In this document: positions 1 through 12,914 of the stretch, one piece after another
Position numbering within the stretch: the first letter of the stretch is position 1
How the letters are laid out: each line of letters starts with the position of its first letter
The notes under the pieces: model-generated
Database searches by the model: none
What the model was told of the DNA's origin: nothing
What the model saw: the letters and a program-made list of their open reading frames with translations, nothing else
From: Theropithecus gelada
Taxonomy: Eukaryota > Chordata > Mammalia > Primates > Cercopithecidae
Length of the DNA stretch: 64,000 nt
NCBI RefSeq assembly: GCF_003255815.1
Contig: NC_037673.1
Location: forward strand, 8,535,236-8,599,235
Direction: 5' to 3'
Made by a program: the position numbers and the translations under genes

Positions 1-3000
1 GTGGTCAAATGACAGAGAGAGAGAATATGAAGACTAGAGAGACATGAAAGACTATGACGTAGTCTTGCAAGCCACAATATACCATTTTGGCACAGTGTTG
101 TTCATACTATCCATGTTGATACTCCTACTCACCTCTCCGGGAAGGAGTATTGGTTACATTGTACAAAGGACATGCAGGATGGGAGATATTGGTGTGGTCA
201 TCTTCGGAACGTGAAATACGCCCCAGTTACTAAGCAAGAAATGGTAGCCAGCCCAAAACCTAGGGGACAAGGGAGGAGGGTGTAAAAAATGGAAGACAGT
301 AGGAAGCATACCCCTATTTTGAAAATCTACCTGCACTAAAAATTCTGTATAATGAACTGTATACCCACAAATGCCTGTAATGTATAAAAATTCTCTGTAT
401 TTATTTTGTGTTTCTTTGTTTTGTTATTCCAATGTCCTTCACAATGATTCCAAGGAAAATAATAGAGCTACAGGAAAACTGTCCTGTGACATTAATATGG
501 AATTTATAAAATGAAAAAAAGCTAATTACAAGCAATACACATGCATAGTAATAAATATGCCACACACAAGCACATTTAGAATTTCTCTTTAAGAGGGTCT
601 TTTCTCAAACTGCTTATCACTTACTACTGTCATCAACTTGCCTCCTAAAGTGAAAAAAGATGAAAAGCAGAATTTGAAAGTAAGAATATTGTCTTTCATT
701 ATTTACATATATTAGGGTTTGAATTATCTTCTAACATGGTGAAAATACAAATAACATCATTCATAGCATTTTAAAAGTTCAATCTATGGGAATTTATCCA
801 TTAATATAGCATCTTAATCTTTTTATGTTTTTTTGCAACTGATTATATTGAACTTATATCTAAGTGTTATTTTTTTCTCCTATTTACCATGGTTTTATTT
901 GATTAGGTTTTTTCTCTGTGTTGAGCATATAAAACGTACTTTGATGTTTTCTCTCTGCAGTTTGAAATCTCTATATTTTATTTTTGATTCTTTGGTTAGA
1001 GTTGTGAAATTTTATATGTTTATATGTACATAACTACTTATTCTGAAATTTTATTGAATAAATATAATTGCTATCCCGTACCTAACAGAGAAATGTTTCC
1101 TATAGTTTTTCATATACTGTATGATTTAAAATACTATATATTTAAGTTTTTAAAAAGATCATTGATTTTTATATCCTACTTTAACCTTCTGGGTTCTTTT
1201 ATTTCCTGATACATTATATACGTTAGAAGCCTTTTATCTAGTGTCTAGCTAGTGTCTGTTCTTATTGGCCTTTCTTTGTTTGATAAATCTGAAATGGACT
1301 CTATTTTGCCTGATTCTTGAATGAAAGAATTCTAGGTAGAACCGTATTTTCACACACCACTTGGAAGAGAAAAAATACAACCACTGTAATCTTCCATCTC
1401 TTTTTTCTAATGAGACAGCTAAAAGCTGCTCTCAGGGGAATCAGACCCACTGTCGTTCTTTTGTAGTTAAATGGCTCTTTTTTACTGGAAACTGTTAAGA
1501 TTTCCGCATTAACTTTGACATCCTGAAGTTTCAGTGAAATGTGTTGCTTGTTTAAGATGCAAATTTACAAAATCCATTTGACCTGAGTGTGCTCATTACA
1601 TTAAAAAGTCATTTTATTTATTTTTCTAATTCTGAAAAATTATCAGCCATTCTCTATTGCACCATTGCCCCAGTCTGTTTCCTTTCTTTCGGAGCTACTC
1701 AGCAATGTAGGTTGAAGCTTCTAATCTCACTCAATCTTCTATGTATCTCAGCTTGTCTCTCTCTCTTCTTTTCCCGTCCTCCTCATCTCTAATGCTCTGT
1801 GCTATGTTCTTGTGAGTCAGGGCCTTGATGTGTTTCCCGGTTCACTAGTATTGTCTTCAACTGTATATGTCTTCTGTCTCTATAGTTGGTGTGATTAAAA
1901 ACATATCAAAAGCTGATTGTCATTTTTGGATGCGTTTCCTCATTTGTTCATGTTCTCATCTTGCACAGGGTTTGTTTCAGTTTTTCCTCCACATTCATTG
2001 CTTTCTGTGAGAAGTTTTGATGGATCACTTCTTAGAAGGCAGAGCAGGTGTTGCATCAGCAGTTCAGGGTTTCTTTTCATGGGATCTCTCTTCTCGATAC
2101 AGCAAACATTGAGGCTATATCCAGTTTCTGTTGTGCAGGGGTCTCTGATTATTTCCTTTGTACTAACTGGAAATGTATGCACATTGTTTCTAACTGAAAT
2201 CTCAAGCACAGGGCAGAGAATGTTCGGCTTCTGCTCTTCAAAAAAGAACTGAGACTCACGAGCCATTTTTTTTGAGAGCTGGTTTATTTTCTCGTGCAGT
2301 CAGTGAGTTGCGTTCAGTTGCTGATTCTGTGAGGCAAATTAAATTTGAGCCTCCACATCTTCGTTCAACTCAGTGTGCTTTGACCCTACTCTATAGATAT
2401 ACTCACAGCTATTTTACCTTACTTTTGAGTGTATGTGTGTTTTTCTGTTCTTTACCTTTGAATAGAGGGCAGAGTTGTTTTGGTATACACTATCCTTTTG
2501 ACCGGAGATCAAATCTTATCAGAAATAATGACACAGTTTTGGGATGTGGGAGCAGGAAAAAGACTGGTTTTTGAAGGGAACCTAAAATATATCCTTAGCA
2601 GTTGGTTAAATCTTCAAGTAAATTTCTTGATCCTGTTGTATGAAAACGTACACAGATTAAAGAACTTGAAGTTAAATAAACTAGAGAGTGCTATGATTAA
2701 AGTGCCTAAAATGCTGGCCAATCCATTTTTAGGTTTTAGATCTTGAATACTGAATAGCACTACCTTGCAGATTTAGATATGGGCTTCTCTGCTATATGAG
2801 TAAGAATTAACCATATCCTAGTGTATTGTAAATGGTGATCCACAAGATTATTAAAAAATTATGTAATATTTTATATTTTTATGATATATACATAGTAATA
2901 GCCACCTCCACACACACACAACTCCTGTTCACATACTCACTTTAGATCAACTGGATAACCACATCACATTTTTTTTTCTCTCCTTCCTGTCACCAGTTCA

Positions 3001-3122
3001 AACCACCACATGGCTTCAGCACCTGCATTCTGCTTACAATTTTGCTGGATTCAACTTTAATAATTACAGTATAATGAGTGAAGATCAAATGTCATAATAC
3101 ATTTTAAAAAATAGAAGACAAA
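1..3122. other. Unassigned AT-rich DNA
   Basis: I recognise no repeat family or gene here. The only notable open frames are two that overlap on opposite strands: 1917-2252 (+, 111 codons) and 1940-2266 (-, 108 codons). The minus frame begins MARESQFFFEEQK and looks less repetitive than chance frames nearby, but I could not match it to a known protein. It could be a fragment of a decayed retrocopy or of an old transposon. A short CA-rich tract lies near 2908. Confidence 0.5.
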
Positions 3123-3484
3123 TGTATTAGTCTGATTTCACACTGCTATAAACAAATACCTGAGGCTGGGTAATTTATATGGGAAAGAGATTTAACTGAC
3201 TCCCAGTTCCACATGACTGGGAAGGCTTCAGGAAACTTACAATCATGACAGAAGGGGAAGCAGGCACCTTCTTCACAAGGAGGCAGGAGAGAAGAGAGAG
3301 GGGAAATCGCCACTTGTAAAACCATCAGATCTCGTGAGAACTCACTATCTCAAGAACAACATAGGGGAAACTGCCCCCATGATCCAATCTCCTCTGACCA
3401 GGTCCCTCCCCTGACACATGAGGATTACAATTTGGATTACAATTCAAGATGAGATTTGGATGGGGACACAGCCAAACCATATCA
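3123..3484 (-). mobile_element. Solo ERVL-MaLR LTR (THE1/MST group)
   Basis: On the minus strand the element opens TGATATGGTTTGGCTGTG and closes ...GACTAATACA, which are the ends of THE1/MST LTRs. The internal landmarks (AGATCTGATGGTTTTA, CACAGTTCC-like and GGTAATTTAT motifs, read on the matching strand) are in the expected order. It is flanked by ACAAA (3118-3122) and ACAAT (3485-3489), a 4/5 match to the 5-bp TSD expected for this class. There is no internal proviral sequence, so it is a solo LTR. The exact subfamily is uncertain. Confidence 0.9.
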
Positions 3485-4019
3485 ACAATCATGAAAAGCA
3501 ATAAGAATCTCATGTCAATACGCAAAAAGTTTACCTTTAGTTATTTGAAAGTAAATTTCTACTAGATTATAATAAATTGTACCAAATAAGAATGCAATGT
3601 CTAACTCTGTTCAGCAGTTTTCTTTGATCTCAGCAATTCACAAAGCAGCAGGTAGATGGCAACTAAAAGATGTCTGAATGACTCTGGAATAGAAAACATT
3701 TCATGGAATGTAACCTGTGTCACTTCAACTTGGCTTCAATAGGTCAATCATCACATGAATAAATGGCATAACAAATTAAGAAAGCTAATATCTAGAAGCC
3801 GGCCTAGTTATAGCAAAGAGTAGGTAGAGTTTGTCTTTTGAAATGTGTAGTTTTATTTAACTTCTTATAAACAAGCAGGAATAGAAGGATAACATGCTAG
3901 GAAAATCAACAAATGGAATTTCTTTTTTGGAAGTGAAAATTATAATAAGTTGTATATATCAATTGATTAGAACTCCAAGTCAGGCAACATATAGCTTCCA
4001 AGATAGCATGAGAAGTACA
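3485..4019. other. Unassigned DNA
   Basis: I see no recognisable gene, RNA or repeat between the MaLR LTR and the L2 remnant. Confidence 0.4.
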
Positions 4020-4140
4020 GATTGAGGGCAAGAACTTTGTCTATCATGTTCACTAATGTGCCTCATCCTGCAGGACAATTCTTGACACCCAGTGGGCATG
4101 TGATAAAAATGGCAATTAATTAATTAATTGATTGGTTAAA
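4020..4140 (+). mobile_element. L2 LINE 3' end fragment
   Basis: The stretch GAGGGCAAGAACTTTGTCTA...CAATTCTTGACACCCAGTGGGCATGTGATAAA follows the L2 3' terminus (GCAAGGACTTTGTCT... GTGCCTGGCACATAGTAGG...). It ends in a degenerate AATTAATT-type tail near 4115-4135. It is old and diverged. Confidence 0.6.
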
Positions 4141-5727
4141 GGATGCAAAAGTGCAAAGAACTGTACTGAGATCAAGACATGATGTAGGGTTGACACTAAC
4201 TGGTTGTTTAACCTTGTATGTATATTAAACTTTCTGGGACAAATTATTCAAAGATGGGGGTAAATTAAATGATCTCCAGGGCTCTTTCAGTTCTTAAGAA
4301 GCCAATAAAAGGAAACAACTGGAGAATCAGGCATACAGGTAATTGGAGTCAATGCAAAATCTTTGACAAACACATATTACCTTCTCTGTTCAGTCCTTCA
4401 AAAGTCTAATAAGTGAGCAGCAGACTCACCATAGCTCAGAGACTGTTCCCCAGCAGTCCCTTAAATGTTATATGCCATTACGCCTGAGAAAATTAAAACT
4501 AATTAACCTAATTAGGAAAGCAAAACTGCTATCTCTTCTCTTTCACACTCTTTCTCACCTAGGATCTCCTTGTCCTCCACTCTACTGATAAAACATAATA
4601 TATTGACTGATGAGGGTGTGAGGTCAGGACCTGGGAAAACAAAAAGTGGAAGTGTAGGTGCCCTGAGGCAGAGGGCTGCCTCGCTGTTCTGTGCCAGAGT
4701 CCCATAGTTCCAGCTGAATGTGTTCATTTATTTCCACTTCCTTTTCAGAAATCTACAAGAAATGAGGACTCCCCTGACTGCTTTTTCTCATGAGTATGAG
4801 TTTACATTTCTTGTTGCTTTGCATGTCTTGTAATTTTGAATTATATCCTAAACATTAAGAGTGAGACACCACAGAACCATGAATTCTGATGTATGTAATC
4901 CTCTCAAAGTGTTATTTTTTTTTTTTTTTGGATATTCAATTAATTTGACTAAATTCAAAGTCCCAATCCTGTCTCCCTTGAAATGGGCAACAATTAAATT
5001 CCTCTTCTTTTAACTTTAGCTGAGCTTAGCTTAGTTTGACCTGTGGATGGTTCAAAGGTCAGCCAGAGATGTAGGCAGAGTTTATCCACGTGATTTGGTT
5101 CCCCTCTGCTGTGACTTTCTACACGTCTTGGTTTCCTTTCTCACTTTCCATCTGCCATGTTCAACCTGAACTCTGTCCTCTCACTGCTCAATCCAGTAAG
5201 CCCTCTGTCATGCACGACCCTGACTAAAGCCCGCCCTCAGGCAAATGCTGTAAAAATCCCAAATCATCCAGTCTTCTTCCCTTTTACTGAGTTTCTAGTC
5301 ACTGTTCCTGGGTCTTTTGAAAGCTCAACCATTCACTGATTAACCGAGCTAAGAATTGAAGCAACCACTTTTCCTACACTTCAATTAAGTATTCATAGTC
5401 GATACTTCTTTTCTTATTTCAGAATAATTTTTATGTTACTAAGTTATACTAGGATGCTGTTCACTTTACCTCTTTACTCTCCCTATGCCCCACTCACACA
5501 TACTTAAGAAGAGGAACACTTGGTATTAGAGATGTTTTGAAGCTGGCTAGATGCAGGGTGTAGAATGAGCCTCTAGTACTTTTCCAGTACATCCAAGTTA
5601 GGTCACTTTTTAAAATTAAGGAATATTATTAGTAATTACACCAAGAAAATTAATGTAAAGTGGCAATGTCTTGAGCAAATAAAATATGTGATTATTGTAC
5701 TGATTGAGTCCGTTTCTAGTTCTCTAC
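4141..5727. other. Unassigned DNA
   Basis: I see no gene or clear repeat. A T-run of about 16 bases lies at 4914-4929. Open frames at 4512-4727 (-) and 5157-5339 (+) are short and resemble nothing I know. Confidence 0.4.
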
Positions 5728-6015
5728 TGTATTAGTAGCTTACGGCTGTCATAACAAAGTGCCACAAATGGGGTGGTTTAAAACAACAGAAATTTACTGT
5801 CTCACAGTTCCAGAGGCTGGAAGTCCAAAATCAAAGTGTCAGCAGAGCTGTGCTCCCTATAAAGACTTCAGGGCATCCTTCCCTTGCACTTCCCAGTTTC
5901 TGGGGGTTGGCTGGCAATCACTGGTAGTCCCATAGGTTGTAGATGCCTCACTCCGATCTTCCCTCTTCATGCTGCATTTTCCATGTGTCTCTGTCTTCCC
6001 ATAAGCATCTTCTGA
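5728..6015 (-). mobile_element. MLT1-like MaLR LTR, truncated
   Basis: The plus strand starts TGTATTAGTAGCTTACGGCT, then CATAACAAAGTGCCACAAA and AACAACAGAAATTTACTGTC. This is the reverse complement of the 3' end of an MLT1-type LTR (AAATTTCTGTTGTTT... TTTGTTATGG). The part equivalent to the LTR 5' end is missing or too diverged to follow beyond about 6015. The 94-codon minus frame here is incidental. Confidence 0.7.
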
Positions 6016-6873
6016 TACAATTCTATCTGCTTCATTTTGTGTTTCCTTTTCCATTTCCAATAAAATGTTGCATGAATTCACATAGTTGATATAGTATTTT
6101 GCTAGTGTAAGGTATAGACAACAAAAGGCAGCTAAAGTCAAAATTATAAATGTTCCCCCTCCAAACAGTAATTATCAGATGGCAGGTACATTATGAGCAT
6201 TAAGACAGCCTGGCAATGACGTCTATATTTACATTGCAGGTCTCTGTCTACATTGCACATTAATATTCTCCAACCTTGTCAAATGTAATTTCCAGTCATC
6301 TTTGTTTCATCAACATACTATTTTACAATTTAAACAAAGATGAATCATAGAAATGTTTCTGAATTTTTCTCAATACACATGCCACAGAATAGATTAAAAT
6401 ATGCAAGTTGTTTGCATAAGTTAAATATTCCATTTTGGCATCTTTAAGTTCTTTTTTATTTTGAAACAATTGTGGATCATTCATATCAGATGAGGACAAA
6501 GGACCTTGACCTCTGAAAACTTAGAATTCTATAATAGTAACTACATTAAAAACTCATCTTGTTAGAATAGTCATACTATCCGATTTTTATTCAACTACTG
6601 CTCGATACAATAGCCCAATTTTATTTTATTCCAAAAGTTTTCCTTTATAACTTTGTAAAAGAATGCCCATGTGCAATCTTCTTATTTAGAGAGTTTATGA
6701 AAGTGTCTTAAAATCTGGATCTTCTTGACTAACTGAATACTGAGCACTTATCCCACCTAATTTCTTGGAGACTTTAGAACTAGGATCATAAGCCTGTGCC
6801 CACAAGTATAATCTGGATTGCAGATGATTGGTTGTTCTTTGGTCAGCACTGTGTGTTATAAGAGAGAGTCTGA

Positions 6874-6874
<1 letters not shown>
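6016..6874. other. Unassigned AT-rich DNA
   Basis: I recognise no gene or repeat family here. Confidence 0.4.

Positions 6875-6921
<47 letters not shown>
6875..6921. repeat. (TG)n microsatellite
   Basis: About 23 uninterrupted TG units. On the other strand this yields a run of Thr-His codons in a spurious 83-codon frame (6695-6946). An uninterrupted dinucleotide of this length is expected to be length-polymorphic. Confidence 0.97.
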
Positions 6922-6922
<1 letters not shown>

Positions 6923-7189
6923 TGTTTGGATACAGGCCTCTTCCACTCTTACATCTTCTTATAGTCAATGCAGGTGACCTTACTGGCACTGTGGATAATT
7001 CATTTCCCTGCTACAAATGTTGATTTGAAGTATGAGAGAAAGACACTCAGAGGGAGGGTGTTCTACAGCTATGCTAGTCAAATCTCCAGTAGAGGTGGAA
7101 TTGGACACCTTGATTTCAAAATACTGCTCAGTGTTCAAATTCCAGGTCATAAGCAATGGGAGTTGGGAGCCAGAGACTTAGAGTTGTGC

Positions 7190-7375
7190 AGAGTCTGGCT
7201 CTGGGGTCAGACAACTCAGCTCTGATCACTGACTCCATCTTCCTGCCTCGTAGGTCAGATACTTCACATGAACTGTGACGCCTCAGATCCTTCCTCTATA
7301 ATATCAGAAGTTGTGATATAATCATTGTTGGGATTAACTGAGATGATACATGTGAAATAGCATAGGACTACTCTT
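7190..7375 (-). mobile_element. MIR SINE
   Basis: The segment runs CTGGCTCTGGGGTCAGACAA, CTCTGATCACTGACTCC, GACGCCTCAGATCC and GGGATTAACTGAGATGATAC. This is the reverse-oriented MIR core: the tRNA-derived and core domains with the usual GCCTCAGTTTCCTC-like and TGAGATAATGCATG-like motifs. It is diverged as expected for a mammal-wide SINE. Confidence 0.8.
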
Positions 7376-9762
7376 CCAATATTATCAATAATAACAATAG
7401 AAATAATGAATTACTGAATAAAATCTAAGATGAATGAAAACGACTAAGTAATTAAGGCCACAGAGAACAATGTCCCATCAGAGTTATAGTAATACAACAC
7501 AATGTATGTTTTCTATTTTGTCCGATTTTATTACAATCATTATTTGTTGTCCCTCCCTAAATTCATTTTATTTTTTGGTGTTGATTTTCCTAGTACATCA
7601 TTGATGGAAATCATGTCTGGTTTACATTCTCAGTTTATTGGTTTGCAGTGCTGGTTAACTTTAAGATCGATTTGTGTTTCTCTTCTAAAATCCCAAGGGC
7701 CAAACTTTCTACATTGCTGTCCAACAGAGAGCCACTAGAGGAGACAGTGACTTTCACAACTGGCTGGGTTCTGTCTGTTGCTTCCCCTGATCGTTCAGGA
7801 TTGTCATGATACACTGGGGAAAATTAGCTTGGGCTCTTAGAATAGACTCCTCACAAAGCCTAATGGATTTCTTCGCAAAGTCAACTATGATTGTGGAAGT
7901 GCATACAAACTGATTATTTGGCAATTAATTTCAATATTCTATGTGCTAATTTGACTATTTGTGCCTAGAATTTTTGAAGGATTTCCTTTAGCTAGTCTTT
8001 TTCTTTCATGAAAAAAAAAAAAAAAACAAAACACCACGTTTTTCTATGCTTACATAATGTCACGGACCTTACCTGCTTCTGGAGCCCTCATAATTATGTC
8101 TTTGTTGTCACAGTTCTTGGCAATCCTACCAATAGATGTTCCCTTGGAACTCTCTGAGATTGCTCAAGTATCATATGCAGGAGAAGTACTGATATGCACA
8201 TCCCAGACAATGCCCTAAGCGTGGCCCTTTCCACCCTCCAACAGGCTGTCTTTGCCTACATCAATGTGACCTCTCAACTCAAAAATAACCTGGATGACCT
8301 GACTCCTGACTAGCCCACAAGGTACAACCCCCAACCCCCACCACCTAGGCACTTCCATGGGAAAGAAGACCAAAGGACAATTTGGTTTTTATTGAATCCA
8401 ACACACAATCTTTTCTCCACCCTCAAAGCCCAAAGAAAACCAACAGAGAGCAAAACAAATGATCGAATGTGATTTTAATCATCAGTTTTAATAGTGTCAA
8501 TTTAATGTTGATAACTGACAACAGTAATTTAGTTAACTGCTTCTTAACAATGTGGCACAAAGCAAGTTAGAAGCAGATTTTTCAATGTGGCCTGTCAATT
8601 AGCTGTTGTTTTGGGACTTGAGACATGCTAAATGCGAGTGGACGGAAGTCTGTTCAGGAGGGAGAACGTCTGGCCATAAAGCGATATAATGTGAGGTAGC
8701 AATACATTTCTGACAATTAAGGGGAATTTCAGGTTGTGTTTCTTTTTCTCTTAAACACAGGTATGAAAAGAGGGGCGGAATCTTATTTTATCAAATTTAA
8801 AGTTCTGGGACATGAGGGAAATAATTTTGGAAAATTAGTCAATGAATCAAAGACCTCAACATCTATTTCCAGATGTGTAAATCCATTTGTTCACAATTTA
8901 TGTTACTAAATTACCTTCTGAAGAATAATATTGGTTATTTGTGTATGGACTATTCATATAAGCAGGTGATTTTCTCATCAACATGAAACATGGTAGTGAG
9001 TCCCAGGAGTTATCAGTGTTTCTAAATGGATGTTTTAAAAAGAGAATAAATTGGTTGTATTTTAAAATAACGATATGAAAGGACATACTGGGAAAGCTGA
9101 ATTCATACTCACAGTGGGATAAAAAAGAGAGACGGGGGCTTTCCAGTGAGCTCAGTGGGAGAGAAAGTGCTTCTTGTAGGATGTCATCTCTTTAGCATTT
9201 GTGGAATAGAATATAAGAGTTATCTAACTGACACGTGAAAAAGATTACATGTATCTTTATTGGCTGAAAAACAGTTCATTTTTCTGATGTAAAACAATTT
9301 AACATGATCTGAGAATATCAACTATCCTTTCTAAGACTCCTAATTTGTTTTACCTTGATAAAAAAGCACCAAAATGAGATGCGAGGAAGAGAAAGTGAGC
9401 AAACTTATTATAGGTATAATAATACACATATACACACAGAGAAAGGGGGTTATAATTTCTATTGAAAGTCCACTGAATTAAATATTAATCATATCTTAAA
9501 AACACTGCTACATAATAATTTTGAATCAATATCTAAACTGATATTTGACCCAAAACTGGATATCAGTGTTTTTGAGAGACTCTAGCTAAATGGGAGTTCC
9601 AGTATCAGAGGTGGATAAATTCTTATCTCTGACCACTGGATTGAGCCATTTGGTTGTGGTATAGAATTGGAAACTGTGTCAAGGGTAACTAAACCCTGCT
9701 TCCAGAATGAGAAAACTAAACTTGTATTCAAAACAGATTCCAAGGTAATATAAAGTTATGAG
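7376..9762. other. Unassigned DNA
   Basis: I recognise no gene or repeat family. An A-run of about 17 bases at 8010-8026 could be an old retroposon tail, but I cannot identify a body next to it. The segment at about 8460-8720 has a non-repetitive, conserved-looking texture that I cannot test. Confidence 0.4.
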
Positions 9763-9793
9763 AATTCACTACACATGGCCTGTGTAGTGAATT
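9763..9793. repeat. Perfect 13-bp hairpin, 5-nt loop
   Basis: AATTCACTACACA (9763-9775) is followed by loop TGGCC (9776-9780) and the exact reverse complement TGTGTAGTGAATT (9781-9793). The pairing ends at the next base on each side. I do not recognise it as the terminus of a known transposon, and the stem is too short for a microRNA precursor. Confidence 0.9.
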
Positions 9794-12090
9794 TAACACA
9801 TAAAATTGACCATCACAAGCATGGAGAGAGCAGTGCCGAGGATGAGTCCTGTCCAGGGAGGGAGCGAGGGAGGGGAGAGGTGGGGAGATAGGGGTGCCCA
9901 CTGATCTTGTGTGAGATCCTTGATTAAACCATTCCTGAAGATTTCTTCTCTGGGAGCCATTAAATCCTCATTTTACATTAAGCTGGTTTGAATTGGGTTT
10001 CTGCCTAGGGAAGAATCTTTTCAACTACATTCAACAAACATCTCTCGTCTATATTCCCGCTGAGGAGTCATCTTTTCAGTATACATGGGCCATTCCTGTT
10101 GTGGGGGAAAATCAACAGGTAAAGTGAAACAATAACAACAAAACAGGTACAAATACACTGACACAAAGGTTCCAGCTATCAAAAAACTGTTCTTGCAGTG
10201 GTCTGCATAGCTGATTTTGAAGTCATGAATTGGAAATATGGATCTGTACTTTTTTTTAGATATAAAATACATTTGCTCACTTTCTCTTTATTACATCTCA
10301 CTTTGGTGTTTTCATCAATATAAAACAACCAGTTGTGACCACAGGGCCTTTTTGGAAGATATAATGGAGCTAGACAGATATAAAATAGCCACTACACTTT
10401 TCCCCATTTGTATTTCACATACACATACATACACACACACACACATACACACGCGAATCAGGACAGATATTTCTCTTATTCTCTATTGATATCATGATCT
10501 CAGCATGTGTTACTGGTTATGATTACAAGTTTTAGAAAAAGAAAAGAACCATTAAATGAATACAGTAAGCTTTACTCTGTTCTCTTTCTAGGAAAAGTAA
10601 AGAACAAGTGGCCAAAAGTATCAAAGAAATTTTGTATTTATGGCAAAATTAGAAAGAACTAGCATTCTTATACTTATTGTTAAATGGCTAGACTGAGTTA
10701 TTTTCTATTTTGTCTTCTTATAGAAAAATTGTAAGGATCAGTGAACACTGATAACTGAGGCATGAAATGGAGGCCATTTTTACCTGCATTATCCATTTTG
10801 GCAATTATCATTTTTGACAGTAACTGCATGACTATAAAATTTACTCCTCAATTTGATCTAGGTAATATGGTTTCAGGAGAGTCAATATGAATTGACCTGT
10901 ATAACTATAAACCTTCATGAATGTTTCATATCTTAAGTCATCAAACAAATATTTTATCAGTGTCCTATGTGCTGCAATCACATAGAAACTTATTGAAATG
11001 GTTTCTATATTCTAATGAGTTAAGCAATATTTACAATTCTGCAAACCACATGAATCAGACATGAATAATCTCCTGGCATTTGACCTTTTCTTTTTTATTC
11101 ATACTACCCTCTTTGCTAAGATTTGTGTGTAAGGGTTGAGGAGGCAGAATGTGGAACTGCAAAGTGAGGCATTTCCCCCATCCCCCCACCTCTGGAATCG
11201 CAAACACAAACCCTGTTCACAGGAAAGATATACGAAAGAAGCAACTTAAGAATTTAGGTAGACAAACTGTCGATAACAACAACAACAGCAACAAAATGAA
11301 ATATATGGCTGTTTGGAAATGTTACATGTGTGGGGTATCTATAAAAACAGAAATGTCATTTCTTACATGATTACAATGGATTAAATACAAAACTTGCAGA
11401 TTTGCCAAGTTATTTGACACAGGCACAAAGAATACTACAGCATTCATATTTTTAAGATAGGGTCGAGGGCAGTATACAGTGTTGCAACAGCTGGAGTTCC
11501 GTTTTTCTCTACTTGGTGAGGAATGTAAGCCTATTGTAGCAGTCACTGCATGTTGGCTACCAATGTTCATTTCTTTATTTTTTTCTTGTTAACACAAGTC
11601 TCTCCTCTCTGTGGGGTGAATAACATGTTCCAAGGTAAAAACATGCAGCCATCGTCTGGTGTGAGCCTAGGAGATCCTGGGGTGCACTTTGGACAATTAG
11701 GCAGTCATGCCAAAATGGAACTTCTAAAGTTCATGGGAAGAACACGTTTCTCCCTGTCCCTTTCGCTTGTCTGGAATGTGCACCAGTGGCCCTCCTGTGA
11801 CCATGAGTCTGAAGCCACATGCTGGATGGGAACCTCAGAAAACGCCAGGCTCTGAAGCAGCTGAGCTGCATCTTAGACTTACTGTTGGAGGAAAACCCTA
11901 ATGTGTTCATGTCAACCTTGGGGGATTATAGAACAAATAAGCATGATCCATCAGCCTGTGTCTTCCCCTTCCTAGAAATTGGAGGTGATATTTTATGGGA
12001 TCCTATCATCCTTTAAAAAAAATACAACTGATCTGTATATCCAAGCACTATAATCCCGATGTTGAAAACCTTGAAGATTAAAAAAAAAAA
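9794..12090. other. Unassigned DNA with a CA-rich tract
   Basis: I recognise no gene. An imperfect (CA)n/(CATA)n tract spans about 10417-10453. A GGGA-rich patch lies at about 9855-9893. The section at 11560-11930 has the feel of an old LTR or transposon but I could not name it. Confidence 0.4.
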
Positions 12091-12244
12091 TGTGTTTAGT
12101 CTTTACATTATTTCTAACACTGGAGGTAAAAATTGTTTAAAATATTTTAGGTATTTCTATTGGTTTAATGCATTTTTTTGTAAATGTCATTCTGTGAAAG
12201 TGCATTAGTACAATGTTGACTTTGCATGGAAGCATTGTGTTGGT
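12091..12244 (+). repeat. Left arm of 154-bp inverted repeat
   Basis: This arm is the reverse complement, at roughly 80% identity, of 12761-12914. The best matching core is GTGAAAGTGCATTAGTACAA, followed by TGTTGACTTTG. An A-run (12081-12090) sits just outside the arm. The arms have equal length and are separated by 516 bp. I do not recognise the sequence as a named repeat. Confidence 0.85.
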
Positions 12245-12760
12245 GTCAATGTGCATTCAAAAATATAATTCTGAAAAAAAATTAAAAATTATTTTTAAAA
12301 TATTTATTTACATTTTAAAATGGAGGTCTATTTGAGAAACATATACAACCATAACAGAACACTTCTTAGGCCACTTTACATGCTATCATAGGCAATAGTA
12401 ACATACATATTTTTCCAAGCATAAACATTCAGCTATATTAATGACAGTCATGCAAGTATAATGGCTATGAGAAGACAAACTTTATTCATAAAGAGATAAG
12501 TCAAACGTGAAATGTATAAATGTATATCACTATGGTTGGAAACTGTCTGCACCCAGCTAAAATTGCAGTTATCTGAAATACCATTAGGGACAACCTAAGT
12601 TTTTTGACCGGATTGATCAAAATCCACAGAATTACCACCACACCACCACCTCATCAACTGCCCCCAAAGTCAAGATCTTGATAAATTTTATCTTTCACAA
12701 ATGCAGCTGTACAAAAAGGACATTTCATCATTTATTAAAGAAGTATTAAGGTTTTTACAT
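12245..12760. other. Spacer of the 12.1-12.9 kb inverted repeat
   Basis: This is 516 bp of AT-rich sequence between the two arms, with no repeat or gene that I recognise. On the minus strand it reads rather like a 3'UTR (AATAAA-type hexamers, AU-rich runs), but no coding frame accompanies it. Confidence 0.4.
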
Positions 12761-12914
12761 ACAAACGCAATGCTCACACACAAAGTCAACATTGTAATAA
12801 TGCACTTTCACAGAGTCACATTTACAAAAAGTGCATAAAACTAATTAGAACTATCTAAAAGTCATTATACAATGTATACCTTCAGTATTAGGAATGATGC
12901 AAAGACTAAATACA
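12761..12914 (-). repeat. Right arm of 154-bp inverted repeat
   Basis: Reverse-complement partner of 12091-12244. Read on the minus strand it has TGTATTTAGTCTTTGCAT at its outer end and GTGAAAGTGCATTATTACAA in the core. Differences between the arms are scattered rather than clustered, which suggests an old duplication. Confidence 0.85.

Noticed and set aside
6695..6946. Open frame with a Thr-His repeat
   Set aside because: Encoded by the (TG)n microsatellite.
9763..9793. microRNA precursor or Rho-independent terminator
   Set aside because: The stem is only 13 bp with a 5-nt loop and no T-tract. Too short for a miRNA, and bacterial terminators do not apply.
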